Below are positions 47,621 to 61,281 of a stretch of 64,000 nucleotides of DNA, one piece after another; the first letter of the stretch is position 1; every line of letters starts with the position of its first letter. The notes under the pieces were generated by a model, which saw only the letters and a list, made by a program, of their open reading frames with translations, made no database searches and was not told where the DNA came from. Source of the DNA: Misgurnus anguillicaudatus (Eukaryota; Chordata; Actinopteri; Cypriniformes; Cobitidae); NCBI RefSeq assembly GCF_027580225.2, contig NC_073352.2:36457501-36521500 (forward strand). The letters run 5' to 3'. Made by a program: the position numbers and the translations under genes.

Positions 47621-49500
47621 GACCGGAGATACTTCCGGTCGAAAATCCGAATTTCGTTACAGCGCCGCTCCGGCGCCTCGGGCCCGGGTCCTTCGACCTT
47701 CAAGTCGGTCGGTCCGCCGGAGGGGCCCTTTCGAACGAGCCCACCCGCGAGTATCTGGCCCTTTCCGCAGCGGAGATACGGGGTGCCGTCTCCGGATTTT
47801 CCCACGGCCGCTGCTCGGGCGCCTTAAGTCCCAGGACGTCGCCCTCGGGGTCGGTCGCTCTACCCGAGGGGACCTTTCGAACGAGCCCGCCCTCGACCCT
47901 CCGACCCTTTCCGCGGCCGAGATACGGCGGTTCGAAAAAAAAAAAAACGCTCGTCCGGAGTTTGCTCGCCCGTAGCGTCCGCTGCGTTCGTCCGCCGGAG
48001 GCGTGACTGGTCTCGTTCGAAAGGTCTTTCCCGGGGCTTTCCGGCGACGCCGGCCCTGAGTCCGTGCGATCCCGTGGACCGGAGATACTTTCGGTCGAAT
48101 ATCCGAATTTCGTTACCGCGCCGCTCCGGCGCCTCGGGCCCGGGGCCTTCGACCTTCGGGTCGATTGGTCCGCCGGATGGGCCCTTTCGAACGAGCCCAC
48201 CCACGAGTATCTGGCCCTTTCCGCGGCGGAGATACGGGGGGCCTTCTCCGGATTTTCCCACGGCCGCTGCTCGGGCGCCTTAAGTCCGAGGACGTCGCCC
48301 TCGGGGTCGGTCGCTCTACCCGAGGGGACCTTTCGAACGAGCCCGCCCTCGACCCTCCGACCCTTTCCGCGGCCGAGATACGGCGGATCGAAAAAAAAAA
48401 AAACGCTGGTCCGGAGTTCGCGCGCCCGTAGCGTCCGCTGCGTTCATCCGCCGGAAGCGCGGCCGGTCTCGTTCGAAAGGTCTTTCCCGGGGCTTTCCGG
48501 CGACGCCGGCCCCGAGTCCGTGCGATCCCGTGGACCGGAGATACTTCCGGTCGAATATCCGAATTTCGTTACCGCGCCGCTCCGGCGCCTCGGGCCCGGG
48601 GCCTTCGACCTTCGGGTCGATTGGTCCGCCGGATGGGCCCTTTCGAACGAGCCCACCCACGAGTATCTGGCCCTTTCCGCGGCGGAGATACGGGGGGCCT
48701 TCTCCGGATTTTCCCACGGCCGCTGCTCGGGCGCCTTAAGTCCGAGGACGTCGCCCTCGGGGTCGGTCGCTCTACCCGAGGGGACCTTTCGAACGAGCCC
48801 GCCCTCGACCCTCCGACCCTTTCCGCGGCCGAGATACGGCGGTTCGAAAAAAAAAAAACGCTCGTCCGGAGTTTGCTCGCCCGTAGCGTCCGCTGCGTTC
48901 GTCCGCCGGAGGCGTGACTGGTCTCGTTCGAAAGGTCTTTCCCGGGGCTTTCCGGCGACGCCGGCCCCGAGTCCGTGCGACCCCGTGGACCGGAGATACT
49001 TCCGGTCGAATTTAGGAAAACTTCGAACGGCCGTATCTCGGGCGCCTCGGGCCCGGGGCCTTCGAACTTCGGGTCGGTCGGTCCGCCGGAGGGGCCCTTT
49101 CGAACGAGCCCACCCGGGAGTATCTGGCCCCTTCCGCAGCGGAGATACGGTTGGCCGTCTCCGGACTTTCCCACTGCCGCTGCTCGGGCGCCTTAAGTCC
49201 GAGGACGTCGCCCTCGAGGTCGGTCGCTCTACCCGAGGAGACCTTTCGAACGAGCCCGCCCTCGACCCTCCGACCCTTTTCGCGGCCGAGATACGGCGGT
49301 TCGAAAAAAAAAAAACGCTCGTCCGTAGTTCGCTTGCCCGTAGCGTCCGCTGCGTTCGTCCGCCGGAGGCGCAGCCGGTCTCGTTCGAAAGGTCTCTCTC
49401 GGGGCTTTCCGTGGACGCCAGCCTCGGGTCCGTGCGACCCCGGGGGCCGGAGATACGGACTTCCACCGCTGCACCTTTAAACGGCCGTAGCTCGGGCGCC
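47621..49500 (+). repeat. GC-rich block B13
   Basis: Lead-in 47621-47823; units at 47824, 48280 and 48736 (penultimate); tail 49193-49500. It is closely similar to B14 in unit order and in states such as GCGATCCCGTGG, CCCACCCACGAG and GGGGCCTTCTCC. Confidence 0.95.
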
Positions 49501-50294
49501 TTAAGACCGAGACCTTAGCCCTTTGGGTCCCTCATCCTCCAGGAGGGGCCCTTTCCAACGACCCCACCCACGTCTCCGTACCCCTTTCCCCGGCCGAGAT
49601 ACGTCCCCGGGAACATCGCCCCGTCAACCCGACCACCGTGCACCCGAGGCCGGCTTTGGACCCCGCGACGGACACCCTGGAGCTCGTACCCGGCGCACCG
49701 TTTGGTCCCTGCCATCCCACTCTTAAGCACTCCCCCACCGGACTAAGCCCCATCCTCCCGGCCCTTCTGGAGAACCAAACAGTTGGTCAACCCCAAAATT
49801 TCTCCAACCGTTGGTCAACCCGAAAGATTTTCCAGCAGTTGGTCAACCTCAATCGACTTAGGTTTTGGAGCGTTCGAGTTTCCAGCAGTTGGTCAACCTC
49901 AATCGACTTAGGTTTTGGAGTGTTCGCGTTTCCAGCAGTTGGTCAACCTCAATCGACTTAGGTTTTGGAGCGTTCGCGTTTCCAGCAGTTGGTCAACCTC
50001 AATCGACTTAGGCTCTGGAGCTTTCGCCTCTCCAGCAGTTGGTCAACCCCAACGACTTAGGCTCTTGAGCTTTTACTTCTCCAGCAGTTGGTCAACCCCA
50101 TCGACTTAGGTTCTGGGGTGTTCGCTTCTCCTGCCATAGACTTAGGTTCTAGAGCTATCGCCTCTCCGACAGTTGGTCAACCCCAATCGACTTAGGCTCT
50201 GGAGCTTTCACTTCTCCAGCAGTTGGTCAACCCCATCGACTTGAGTTCTGGAGCTTTCGCCTCTCCGACAGTTGGTCAACCCCGATCGACTTAG
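49501..50294 (+). repeat. Linker L14: 5' segment plus 50-bp array
   Basis: Long class, array from 49780. It differs from L13 and L15 by one extra 50-bp copy; 5' part has ATACGTCCCCGGG for ATACGACCCCGGG. Confidence 0.95.
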
Positions 50295-50391
50295 CTATAT
50301 ACCTGATGGCACCTGTTCGCCCTACCGTCCCCCGCGAAGGGGGAACCCGCCGGGTCCGCGGCCGGGAGGGTGCGCCTCGGTCGGCCTGGGG
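50295..50391 (+). promoter_or_regulatory. TATATA-bearing segment, copy 14
   Basis: Matches copy 1; block B14 starts at 50392. Confidence 0.3.
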
Positions 50392-52272
50392 GACCGGAGA
50401 TACTTCCGGTCGAAAATCCGAATTTCGTTACAGCGCCGCTCCGGCGCCTCGGGCCCGGGTCCTTCGACCTTCGGGTCGGTCGGTCCGCCGGAGGGGCCCT
50501 TTCGAACGAGCCCACCCGCGAGTATCTGGCCCTTTCCGCAGCGGAGATACGGGGTGCCGTCTCCGGATTTTCCCACGGCCGCTGCTCGGGCGCCTTAAGT
50601 CCCAGGACGTCGCCCTCGGGGTCGGTCGCTCTACCCGAGGGGACCTTTCGAACGAGCCCGCCCTCGACCCTCCGACCCTTTCCGCGGCCGAGATACGGCG
50701 GTTCGAAAAAAAAAAAAAACGCTCGTCCGGAGTTTGCTCGCCCGTAGCGTCCGCTGCGTTCGTCCGCCGGAGGCGTGACTGGTCTCGTTCGAAAGGTCTT
50801 TCCCGGGGCTTTCCGGCGACGCCGGCCCTGAGTCCGTGCGATCCCGTGGACCGGAGATACTTCCGGTCGAATATCCGAATTTCGTTACCGCGCCGCTCCG
50901 GCGCCTCGGGCCCGGGGCCTTCGACCTTCGGGTCGATTGGTCCGCCGGATGGGCCCTTTCGAACGAGCCCACCCACGAGTATCTGGCCCTTTCCGCGGCG
51001 GAGATACGGGGGGCCTTCTCCGGATTTTCCCACGGCCGCTGCTCGGGCGCCTTAAGTCCGAGGACGTCGCCCTCGGGGTCGGTCGCTCTACCCGAGGGGA
51101 CCTTTCGAACGAGCCCGCCCTCGACCCTCCGACCCTTTCCGCGGCCGAGATACGGCGGATCGAAAAAAAAAAAACGCTGGTCCGGAGTTCGCGCGCCCGT
51201 AGCGTCCGCTGCGTTCATCCGCCGGAAGCGCGGCCGGTCTCGTTCGAAAGGTCTTTCCCGGGGCTTTCCGGCGACGCCGGCCCCGAGTCCGTGCGATCCC
51301 GTGGACCGGAGATACTTCCGGTCGAATATCCAAATTTCGTTACCGCGCCGCTCCGGCGCCTCGGGCCCGGGGCCTTCGACCTTCGGGTCGATTGGTCCGC
51401 CGGATGGGCCCTTTCGAACGAGCCCACCCACGAGTATCTGGCCCTTTCTGCGGCGGAGATACGGGGGGCCTTCTCCGGATTTTCCCACGGCCGCTGCTCG
51501 GGCGCCTTAAGTCCGAGGACGTCGCCCTCGGGGTCGGTCGCTCTACCCGAGGGGACCTTTCGAACGAGCCCGCCCTCGACCCTCCGACCCTTTCCGCGGC
51601 CGAGATACGGCGGTTCGAAAAAAAAAAAACGCTCGTCCGGAGTTTGCTCGCCCGTAGCGTCCGCTGCGTTCGTCCGCCGGAGGCGTGACTGGTCTCGTTC
51701 GAAAGGTCTTTCCCGGGGCTTTCCGGCGACGCCGGCCCCGAGTCCGTGCGACCCCGTGGACCGGAGATACTTCCGGTCGAATTTAGGAAAACTTCGAACG
51801 GCCGTATCTCGGGCGCCTCGGGCCCGGGGCCTTCGAACTTCGGGTCGGTCGGTCCGCCGGAGGGGCCCTTTCGAACGAGCCCACCCGGGAGTATCTGGCC
51901 CCTTCCGCAGCGGAGATACGGTTGGCCGTCTCCGGACTTTCCCACTGCCGCTGCTCGGGCGCCTTAAGTCCGAGGACGTCGCCCTCGAGGTCGGTCGCTC
52001 TACCCGAGGAGACCTTTCGAACGAGCCCGCCCTCGACCCTCCGACCCTTTTCGCGGCCGAGATACGGCGGTTCGAAAAAAAAAAAAACGCTCGTCCGTAG
52101 TTCGCTTGCCCGTAGCGTCCGCTGCGTTCGTCCGCCGGAGGCGCGGCCGGTCTCGTTCGAAAGGTCTCTCTCGGGGCTTTCCGTGGACGCCAGCCTCGGG
52201 TCCGTGCGACCCCGGGGGCCGGAGATACGGACTTCCACCGCTGCACCTTTAAACGGCCGTAGCTCGGGCGCC
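50392..52272 (+). repeat. GC-rich block B14
   Basis: Lead-in 50392-50594; units at 50595, 51052 and 51507 (penultimate); tail 51964-52272. Private changes include ATATCCAAATTTCG (51327) and CCCTTTCTGCGG (51443). Confidence 0.95.
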
Positions 52273-53016
52273 TTAAGACCGAGACCTTAGCCCTTTGGGT
52301 CCCTCATCCTCCAGGAGGGGCCCTTTCCAACGACCCCACCCACGTCTCCGTACCCCTTTCCCCGGCCGAGATACGACCCCGGGAACATCGCCCCGTCAAC
52401 CCGACCACCGTGCACCCGAGGCCGGCTTTGGACCCCGCGACGGACACCCTGGAGCTCGTACCCGGCGCACCGTTTGGTCCCTGCCATCCCACTCTTAAGC
52501 ACTCCCCCACCGGACTAAGCCCCATCCTCCCGGCCCTTCTGGAGAACCAAACAGTTGGTCAACCCCAAAATTTCTCCAACCGTTGGTCAACCCGAAAGAT
52601 TTTCCAGCAGTTGGTCAACCTCAATCGACTTAGGTTTTGGAGTGTTCGCGTTTCCAGCAGTTGGTCAACCTCAATCGACTTAGGTTTTGGAGCGTTCGCG
52701 TTTCCAGCAGTTGGTCAACCTCAATCGACTTAGGCTCTGGAGCTTTCGCCTCTCCAGCAGTTGGTCAACCCCAACGACTTAGGCTCTTGAGCTTTTACTT
52801 CTCCAGCAGTTGGTCAACCCCATCGACTTAGGTTCTGGGGCGTTCGCTTCTCCTGCCATAGACTTAGGTTCTAGAGCTATCGCCTCTCCGACAGTTGGTC
52901 AACCCCAATCGACTTAGGCTCTGGAGCTTTCACTTCTCCAGCAGTTGGTCAACCCCATCGACTTGAGTTCTGGAGCTTTCGCCTCTCCGACAGTTGGTCA
53001 ACCCCGATCGACTTAG
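52273..53016 (+). repeat. Linker L15: 5' segment plus 50-bp array
   Basis: Short class, array from 52552; lacks the GCGTTCGAGTTTC copy as L1 does. Confidence 0.95.
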
Positions 53017-53113
53017 CTATATACCTGATGGCACCTGTTCGCCCTACCGTCCCCCGCGAAGGGGGAACCCGCCGGGTCCGCGGCCGGGAGGGTGCGCCTC
53101 GGTCGGCCTGGGG
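53017..53113 (+). promoter_or_regulatory. TATATA-bearing segment, copy 15
   Basis: Matches copy 1; block B15 starts at 53114. Confidence 0.3.
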
Positions 53114-56100
53114 GACCGGAGATACTTCCGGTCGAAAATCCGAATTTCGTTACAGCGCCGCTCCGGCGCCTCGGGCCCGGGTCCTTCGACCTTCGGGTCG
53201 GTCGGTCCGCCGGAGGGGCCCTTTCAAACGAGCCCACCCGCGAGTATCTGGCCCTTTCCGCAGCGGAGATACGGGGTGCCGTCTCCGGATTTTCCCTCGG
53301 CCGCTGCTCGGGCGCCTTAAGTCCCAGGACGTCGCCCTCGGGGTCGGTCGCTCTACCCGAGGGGACCTTTCGAACGAGCCCGCCCTCGACCCTCCGACCC
53401 TTTCCGCGGCCGAGATACGGCGGTTCGAAAAAAAAAAAAAACGCTCGTCCGGAGTTTGCTCGCCCGTAGCGTCCGCTGCGTTCGTCCGCCGGAGGCGTGT
53501 CTGGTCTCGTTCGAAAGGTCTTTCCCGGGGCTTTCCGGCGACGCCGGCCCCGAGTCCGTGCGATCCCGTGGACCGGAGATACTTCCGGTCGAATATCCGA
53601 ATTTCGTTACCGCGCCGCTCCGGCGCCTCGGGCCCGGGGCCTTCGACCTTCGGGTCGATTGGTCCGCCGGATGGGCCCTTTCGAACGAGCCCACCCACGA
53701 GTATCTGGCCCTTTCCGCGGCGGAGATACGGGGGGCCTTCTCCGGATTTTCCCACGGCCGCTGCTCGGGCGCCTTAAGTCCGAGGACGTCGCCCTCGGGG
53801 TCGGTCGCTCTACCCGAGGGGACCTTTCGAACGAGCCCGCCCTCGACCCTCCGACCCTTTCCGCGGCCGAGATACGGCGGATCGAAAAAAAAAAAAACGC
53901 TGGTCCGGAGTTCGCGCGCCCGTAGCGTCCGCTGCGTTCATCCGCCGGAAGCGCGGCCGGTCTCGTTCGAAAGGTCTTTCCCGGGGCTTTCCGGCGACGC
54001 CGGCCCCGAGTCCGTGCGATCCCGTGGACCGGAGATACTTCCGGTCGAATATCCGAATTTCGTTACCGCGCCGCTCCGGCGCCTCGGGCCCGGGGCCTTC
54101 GACCTTCGGGTCGATTGGTCCGCCGGATGGGCCCTTTCGAACGAGCCCACCCACGAGTATCTGGCCCTTTCCGCGGCGGAGATACGGGGGGCCTTCTCCG
54201 GATTTTCCCACGGCCGCTGCTCGGGCGCCTTAAGTCCGAGGACGTCGCCCTCGGGGTCGGTCGCTCTACCCGAGGGGACCTTTCGAACGAGCCCACCCTC
54301 GACCCTCCGACCCTTTCCGCGGCCGAGATACGGCGGATCGAAAAAAAAAACGCTGGTCCGGAGTTCGCGCGCCCGTAGCGTCCGCTGCGTTCGTCCGCCG
54401 GAGGCGCGGCCGGTCTCGTTCGAAAGGTCTTTCCCGGGGCTTTCCGGCGACGCCGGCCCCGAGTCCGTGCGACCCCGTGGACCGGAGATACTTCCGGTAG
54501 AATATCCGAATTTCGTTACCGCGCCGCTCCGGCGCCTCGGGTCCGGGGCCTTCGACCTTCGGGTCGATTGGTCCGCCGGAGGGGCCCTTTCGAACGAGCC
54601 CACCCGCGAGTATCTGGCCTTTTCCGCGGCGGAGATACGGGGGGCCGTCTCCTGATTTTCCCACGGCCGCTGCTCGGGCGCCTTAAGTCCGAGGACGTCG
54701 CCCTCGGGGTCGGTCGCTCTACCCGAGGGGACCTTTCGAACGAGCCCGCCCTCGACCCTCCGACCCTTTCCGCGGCCGAGATACGGCGGATCGAAAAAAA
54801 AAAAACGCTAGTCCGGAGTTCGCGCGCCCGTAGCGTCCGCTGCGTTCGTCCGCCGGAAGCGCGGCCGGTCTCGTTCGAAAGGTCTTTCCCGGGGCTTTCC
54901 GGCGACGCCGGCCCCGAGTCCGTGCGACCCCGTGGACCGGAGATACTTCCGGTCGAATATCCGAATTTCGTTACCGCGCCGCTCCGGCGCCTCGGGTCCG
55001 GGGCCTTCGAACTTCGGGTCGATTGGTCCGCCGGAGGGGCCCTTTCGAACGAGCCCACCCGCGAGTATCTGGCCCTTTCCGCGGCGGAGATACGGGGGGC
55101 CGTCACCGGATTTTCCCACGGCCGCTGCTCGGGCGCCTTAAGTCCGAGGACGTCGCCCTCGGGGTCGGTCGCTCTACCCGAGGGGACCTTTCGAACGAGC
55201 CCGCCCTCGACCCTCCGACCCTTTCCGCGGCCGAGATACGGCGGTTCGAAAAAAAAAAAAAACGCTCGTCCGGAGTTTGCTCGCCCGTAGCGTCCGCTGC
55301 GTTCGTCCGCCGGAGGCGTGACTGGTCTCGTTCGAAAGGTCTTTCCCGGGGCTTTCCGGCGACGCCGGCCCCGAGTCCGTGCGATCCCGTGGACCGGAGA
55401 TACTTCCGGTCGAATATCCGAATTTCGTTACCGCGCCGCTCCGGCGCCTCGGGCCCGGGGCCTTCGACCTTCGGGTCGATTGGTCCGCCGGATGGGCCCT
55501 TTCGAACGAGCCCACCCACGAGTATCTGGCCCTTTCCGCGGCGGAGATACGGGGGGCCTTCTCCGGATTTTCCCACGGCCGCTGCTCGGGCGCCTTAAGT
55601 CCGAGGACGTCGCCCTCGGGGTCGGTCGCTCTACCCGAGGGGACCTTTCGAACGAGCCCGCCCTCGACCCTCCGACCCTTTCCGCGGCCGAGATACGGCG
55701 GATCGAAAAAAAAAACGCTGGTCCGGAGTTCGCGCGCCCGTAGCGTCCGCTGCGTTCGTCCGCCGGAGGCGCGGCCGGTCTCGTTCGAAAGGTCTTTCCC
55801 GGGGCTTTCCGGCGACGCCGGCCCCGAGTCCGTGCGACCCCGTGGACCGGAGATACTTCCGGTAGAATATCCGAATTTCGTTACCGCGCCGCTCCGGCGC
55901 CTCGGGTCCGGGGCCTTCGACCTTCGGGTCGATTGGTCCGCCGGAGGGGCCCTTTCGAACGAGCCCACCCGCGAGTATCTGGCCTTTTCCGCGGCGGAGA
56001 TACGGGGGGCCGTCTCCTGATTTTCCCACGGCCGCTGCTCGGGCGCCTTAAGTCCGAGGACGTCGCCCTCGGGGTCGGTCGCTCTACCCGAGGGGACCTT

Positions 56101-57265
56101 TCGAACGAGCCCGCCCTCGACCCTCCGACCCTTTCCGCGGCCGAGATACGGCGGATCGAAAAAAAAAAACGCTAGTCCGGAGTTCGCGCGCCCGTAGCGT
56201 CCGCTGCGTTCGTCCGCCGGAAGCGCGGCCGGTCTCGTTCGAAAGGTCTTTCCCGGGGCTTTCCGGCGACGCCGGCCCCGAGTCCGTGCGACCCCGTGGA
56301 CCGGAGATACTTCCGGTCGAATATCCGAATTTCGTTACCGCGCCGCTCCGGCGCCTCGGGTCCGGGGCCTTCGAACTTCGGGTCGATTGGTCCGCCGGAG
56401 GGGCCCTTTCGAACGAGCCCACCCGCGAGTATCTGGCCCTTTCCGCGGCGGAGATACGGGGGGTCGTCACCGGATTTTCCCACGGCCGCTGCTCGGGCGC
56501 CTTAAGTCCGAGGACGTCGCCCTCGGGGTCGGTCGCTCTACCCGAGGGGACCTTTCGAACGAGCCCGCCCTCGACCCTCCGACCCTTTCCGCGGCCGAGA
56601 TACGGCGGATCGAAAAAAAAAACGCTGGTCCGGAGTTTGCGCGCCCGTAGCGTCCGCTGCGTTCGTCCGCTGGAGGCGCGGCCGGTCTCGTTCGAAAGGT
56701 CTTTCCCGGGGCTTTTCGGCGACGCCGGCCCCGAGTCCGTGCGACCCCGGGGACCGGAGATACTTCCGGTCGAATTTAGGAAAATTTCGAACGGCCGTAT
56801 CTCGGGCGCCTCGGGCCCGGGGCCTTCGAACTTCGGGTCGGTCGGTCCGCCGGAGGGGCCCTTTCGAACGAGCCCACCCGGGAGTATCTGGCCCCTTCCG
56901 CAGCGGAGATACGGTTGGCCGTCTCCGGACTTTCCCACTGCCGCTGCTCGGGCGCCTTAAGTCCGAGGACGTCGCCGTCGAGGTCGGTCGCTCTACCCGA
57001 GGAGACCTTTCGAACGAGCCCGCCCTCGACCCTCCGACCCTTTTCGCGGCCGAGATACGGCGGTTCGAAAAAAAAAAAAACGCTCGTCCGTAGTTCGCTT
57101 GCCCGTAGCGTCCGCTGCGTTCGTCCGCCGGAGGCGCGGCCGGTCTCGTTCGAAAGGTCTCTCTCGGGGCTTTCCGTGGACGCCAGCCTCGGGTCCGTGC
57201 GACCCCGGGGGCCGGAGATACGGACTTCCACCGCTGCACCTTTAAACGGCCGTAGCTCGGGCGCC
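53114..57265 (+). repeat. GC-rich block B15 with an internal multi-unit duplication
   Basis: Lead-in 53114-53316; units at 53317, 53774, 54230, 54683, 55138, 55595, 56048 and 56502 (penultimate); tail 56957-57265. The units at 54230 and 54683 recur at 55595 and 56048: the pair of rare states CCGGTAGAATATCC (54494, 55859) and CGCTAGTCC (54805, 56170) repeats at 1,364-1,365 bp, three unit lengths. Confidence 0.95.
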
Positions 57266-58059
57266 TTAAGACCGAGACCTTAGCCCTTTGGGTCCCTCAT
57301 CCTCCAGGAGGGGCCCTTTCCAACGACCCCACCCACGTCTCCGTACCCCTTTTCCCGGCCGAGATACGACCCCGGGAACATCGCCCCGTCAACCCGACCA
57401 CCGTGCACCCGAGGCCGGCTTTGGACCCCGCGACGGACACCCTGGAGCTCGTACCCGGCGCACCGTTTGGTCCCTGCCATCCCACTCTTAAGCACTCCCC
57501 CACCGGACTAAGCCCCATCCTCCCGGCCCTTCTGGAGAACCAAACAGTTGGTCAACTCCAAAATTTCTCCAACCGTTGGTCAACCCGAAAGATTTTCCAG
57601 CAGTTGGTCAACCTCAATCGACTTAGGTTTTGGAGCGTTCGAGTTTCCAGCAGTTGGTCAACCTCAATCGACTTAGGTTTTGGAGTGTTCGCGTTTCCAG
57701 CAGTTGGTCAACCTCAATCGACTTAGGTTTTGGAGCGTTCGCGTTTCCAGCAGTTGGTCAACCTCAATCGACTTAGGCTCTGGAGCTTTCGCCTCTCCAG
57801 CAGTTGGTCAACCCCAACGACTTAGGCTCTTGAGCTTTTACTTCTCCAGCAGTTGGTCAACCCCATCGACTTAGGTTCTGGGGCGTTCGCTTCTCCTGCC
57901 ATAGACTTAGGTTCTAGAGCTATCGCCTCTCCGACAGTTGGTCAACCCCAATCGACTTAGGCTCTGGAGCTTTCACTTCTCCAGCAGTTGGTTAACCCCA
58001 TCGACTTGAGTTCTGGAGCTTTCGCCTCTCCGACAGTTGGTCAACCCCGATCGACTTAG
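57266..58059 (+). repeat. Linker L16: 5' segment plus 50-bp array
   Basis: Long class, array from 57545. Two repeat cores are mutated, GTTGGTCAACTCC near 57547 and GTTGGTTAACCCC near 57988, making this the array with the most damaged cores. Confidence 0.95.
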
Positions 58060-58156
58060 CTATATACCTGATGGCACCTGTTCGCCCTACCGTCCCCCGC
58101 GAAGGGGGAACCCGCCGGGTCCGCGGCCGGGAGGGTGCGCCTCGGTCGGCCTGGGG
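58060..58156 (+). promoter_or_regulatory. TATATA-bearing segment, copy 16
   Basis: Matches copy 1; block B16 starts at 58157. Confidence 0.3.
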
Positions 58157-60487
58157 GACCGGAGATACTTCCGGTCGAAAATCCGAATTTCGTTACAGCG
58201 CCGCTCCGGCGCCTCGGGCCCGGGTCCTTCGAACTTCGGGTCGGTCGGTCCGCCGGAAGGGCCCTTTCGAACGAGCCCACCCGCGAGTATCTGGCCCTTT
58301 CCGCAGCGGAGATACGGGGTGCCGTCTCCGGATTTTCCCACGGCCGCTGCTCGGGCGCCTTAAGTCCCAGGACGTCGCCCTCGGGGTCGGTCGCTCTACC
58401 CGAGGGGACCTTTCGAACGAGCCCGCCCTCGACCCTCCGACCCTTTCCGCGGCCGAGATACGGCGGTTCGAAAAAAAAAAAAACGCTCGTCCGGAGTTTG
58501 CTCGCCCGTAGCGTCCGCTGCGTTCGTCCGCCGGAGGCGTGACTAGTCTCGTTCGAAAGGTCTTTCCCGGGGCTTTCCGGCGACGCCGGCCCCGAGTCCG
58601 TGCGATCCCGTGGACCGGAGATACTTCCGGTCGAATATCCGAATTTCGTTACCGCGCCGCTCCGGCGCCTCGGGCCCGGGGCCTTCGAACTTCGGGTCGA
58701 TTGGTCCGCCGGATGGGCCCTTTCGAACGAGCCCACCCACGAGTATCTGGCCCTTTCCGCGGCGGAGATACGGGGGGCCTTCTCCGGATTTTCCCACGGC
58801 CGCTGCTCGGGCGCCTTAAGTCCGAGGACGTCGCCCTCGGGGTCGGTCGCTCTACCCGAGGGGACCTTTCGAACGAGCCCGCACTCGACCCTCCGACCCT
58901 TTCCGCGGCCGAGATACGGCGGATCGAAAAAAAAAAAACGCTGGTCCGGAGTTCGCGCGCCCGTAGCGTCCACTGCGTTCGTCCGCCGGAAGCGCGGCCG
59001 GTCTCGTTCGAAAGGTCTTTCCCGGGGCTTTCCGGCGACGCCGGCCCCGAGTCCGTGCGATCCCGTGGACCGGAGATACTTCCGGTCGAATATCCGAATT
59101 TCGTTACCGCGCCGCTCCGGCGCCTCGGGCCCGGGGCCTTCGACCTTCGGGTCGATTGGTCCGCCGGATGGGCCCTTTCGAACGAGCCCACCCACGAGTA
59201 TCTGGCCCTTTCCGCGGCGGAGATACGGGGGGCCTTCTCCGGATTTTCCCACGGCCGCTGCTCGGGCGCCTTAAGTCCGAGGACGTCGCCCTCGGGGTCG
59301 GTCGCTCTACCCGAGGGGACCTTTCGAACGAGCCCGCCCTCGACCCTCCGACCCTTTCCGCGGCCGAGATACGGCGGATCGAAAAAAAAAAACGCTGGTC
59401 CGGAGTTCGCGCGCCCGTAGCGTCCGCTGCGTTCGTCCGCCGGAGGCGCGGCCGGTCTCGTTCGAAAGGTCTTTCCCGGGGCTTTCCGGCGACGCCGGCC
59501 CCGAGTCCGTGCGACCCCGTGGACCGGAGATACTTCTGGTAGAATATCCGAATTTCGTTACCGCGCCGCTCCGGCGCCTCGGGTCCGGGGCCTTCGACCT
59601 TCGGGTCGATTGGTCCGCCTGAGGGGCCCTTTCGAACGAGCCCACCCGCGAGTATCTGGCCCTTTCCGCGGCGGAGATACGGGGGGCCGTCACCGGATTT
59701 TCCCACGGCCGCTGCTCGGGCGCCTTAAGTCCGAGGACGTCGCCCTCGGGGTCGGTCGCTCTACCCGAGGGGACCTTTCGAACGAGCCCGCCCTCGATCC
59801 TCCGACCCTTTCCGCGGCCGAGATACGGCGGATCGAAAAAAAAAACGCTGGTCCGGAGTTCGCGCGCCCGTAGCGTCCGCTGCGTTCGTCCGCTGGAGGC
59901 GCGGCCGGTCTCGTTCGAAAGGTCTTTCCCGGGGCTTTTCGGCGACGCCGGCCCCGAGTCCGTGCGACCCCGGGGACCGGAGATACTTCCGGTCGAATTT
60001 AGGAAAACTTCGAACGGCCGTATCTCGGGCGCCTCGGGCCCGGGGCCTTCGAACTTCGGGTCGGTCGGTCCGCCGGAGGGGCCCTTTCGAACGAGCCCAC
60101 CCGGGAGTATCTGGCCCCTTCCGCAGCGGAGATACGGTTGGCCGTCTCCGGACTTTCCCACTGCCGCTGCTCGGGCGCCTTAAGTCCGAGGACGTCGCCC
60201 TCGAGGTCGGTCGCTCTACCCGAGGAGACCTTTCGAACGAGCCTGCCCTCGACCCTCCGACCCTTTTCGCGGCCGAGATACGGCGGTTCGAAAAAAAAAA
60301 AACGCTCGTCCGTAGTTCGCTTGCCCGTAGCGTCCGCTGCGTTCGTCCGCCGGAGGCGCGGCCGGTCTCGTTCGAAAGGTCTCTCTCGGGGCTTTCCGTG
60401 GACGCCAGCCTCGGGTCCGTGCGACCCCGGGGGTCGGAGATACGGACTTCCACCGCTGCACCTTTAAACGGCCGTAGCTCGGGCGCC
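58157..60487 (+). repeat. GC-rich block B16
   Basis: Lead-in 58157-58359; units at 58360, 58816, 59271 and 59725 (penultimate); tail 60180-60487. The unit at 59271 has the damaged dyad CTTCTGGTAG (59533), otherwise seen in B10 (37115). Confidence 0.95.
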
Positions 60488-61281
60488 TTAAGACCGAGAC
60501 CTTAGCCCTTTGGGTCCCTCATCCTCCAGGAGGGGCCCTTTCCAACGACCCCACCCACGTCTACGTACCCCTTTCCCCGGCCGAGATACGACCCCGGGAA
60601 CATCGCCCCGTCAACCCGACCACCGTGCACCCGAGGCCGGCTTTGGACCCCGCAACGGACACCCTGGAGCTCGTACCCGGCGCACCGTTTGGTCCCTGCC
60701 ATCCCACTCTTAAGCACTCCCCCACCGGACTAAGCCCCATCCTCCCGGCCCTTCTGGAGAACCAAACAGTTGGTCAACCCCAAAATTTCTCCAACCGTTG
60801 GTCAACCCGAAAGATTTTCCAGCAGTTGGTCAACCTCAATCGACTTAGGTTTTGGAGCGTTCGAGTTTCCAGCAGTTGGTCAACCTCAATCGACTTAGGT
60901 TTTGGAGTGTTCGCGTTTCCAGCAGTTGGTCAACCTCAATCGACTTAGGTTTTGGAGCGTTCGCGTTTCCAGCAGTTGGTCAACCTCAATCGACTTAGGC
61001 TCTGGAGCTTTCGCCTCTCCAGCAGTTGGTCAACCCCAACGACTTAGGCTCTTGAGCTTTTACTTCTCCAGCAGTTGGTCAACCCCATCGACTTAGGTTC
61101 TGGGGCGTTCGCTTCTCCTGCCATAGACTTAGGTTCTAGAGCTATCGCCTCTCCGACAGTTGGTCAACCCCAATCGACTTAGGCTCTGGAGCTTTCACTT
61201 CTCCAGCAGTTGGTCAACCCCATCGACTTAGGTTCTGGAGCTTTCGCCTCTCCGACAGTTGGTCAACCCCGATCGACTTAG
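60488..61281 (+). repeat. Linker L17: 5' segment plus 50-bp array
   Basis: Long class, array from 60767. It has right-family CTAGAGCTATC but GACTTAGGTTC (not GACTTGAGTTC) in the penultimate repeat, as L9 and L12 do. Confidence 0.95.
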
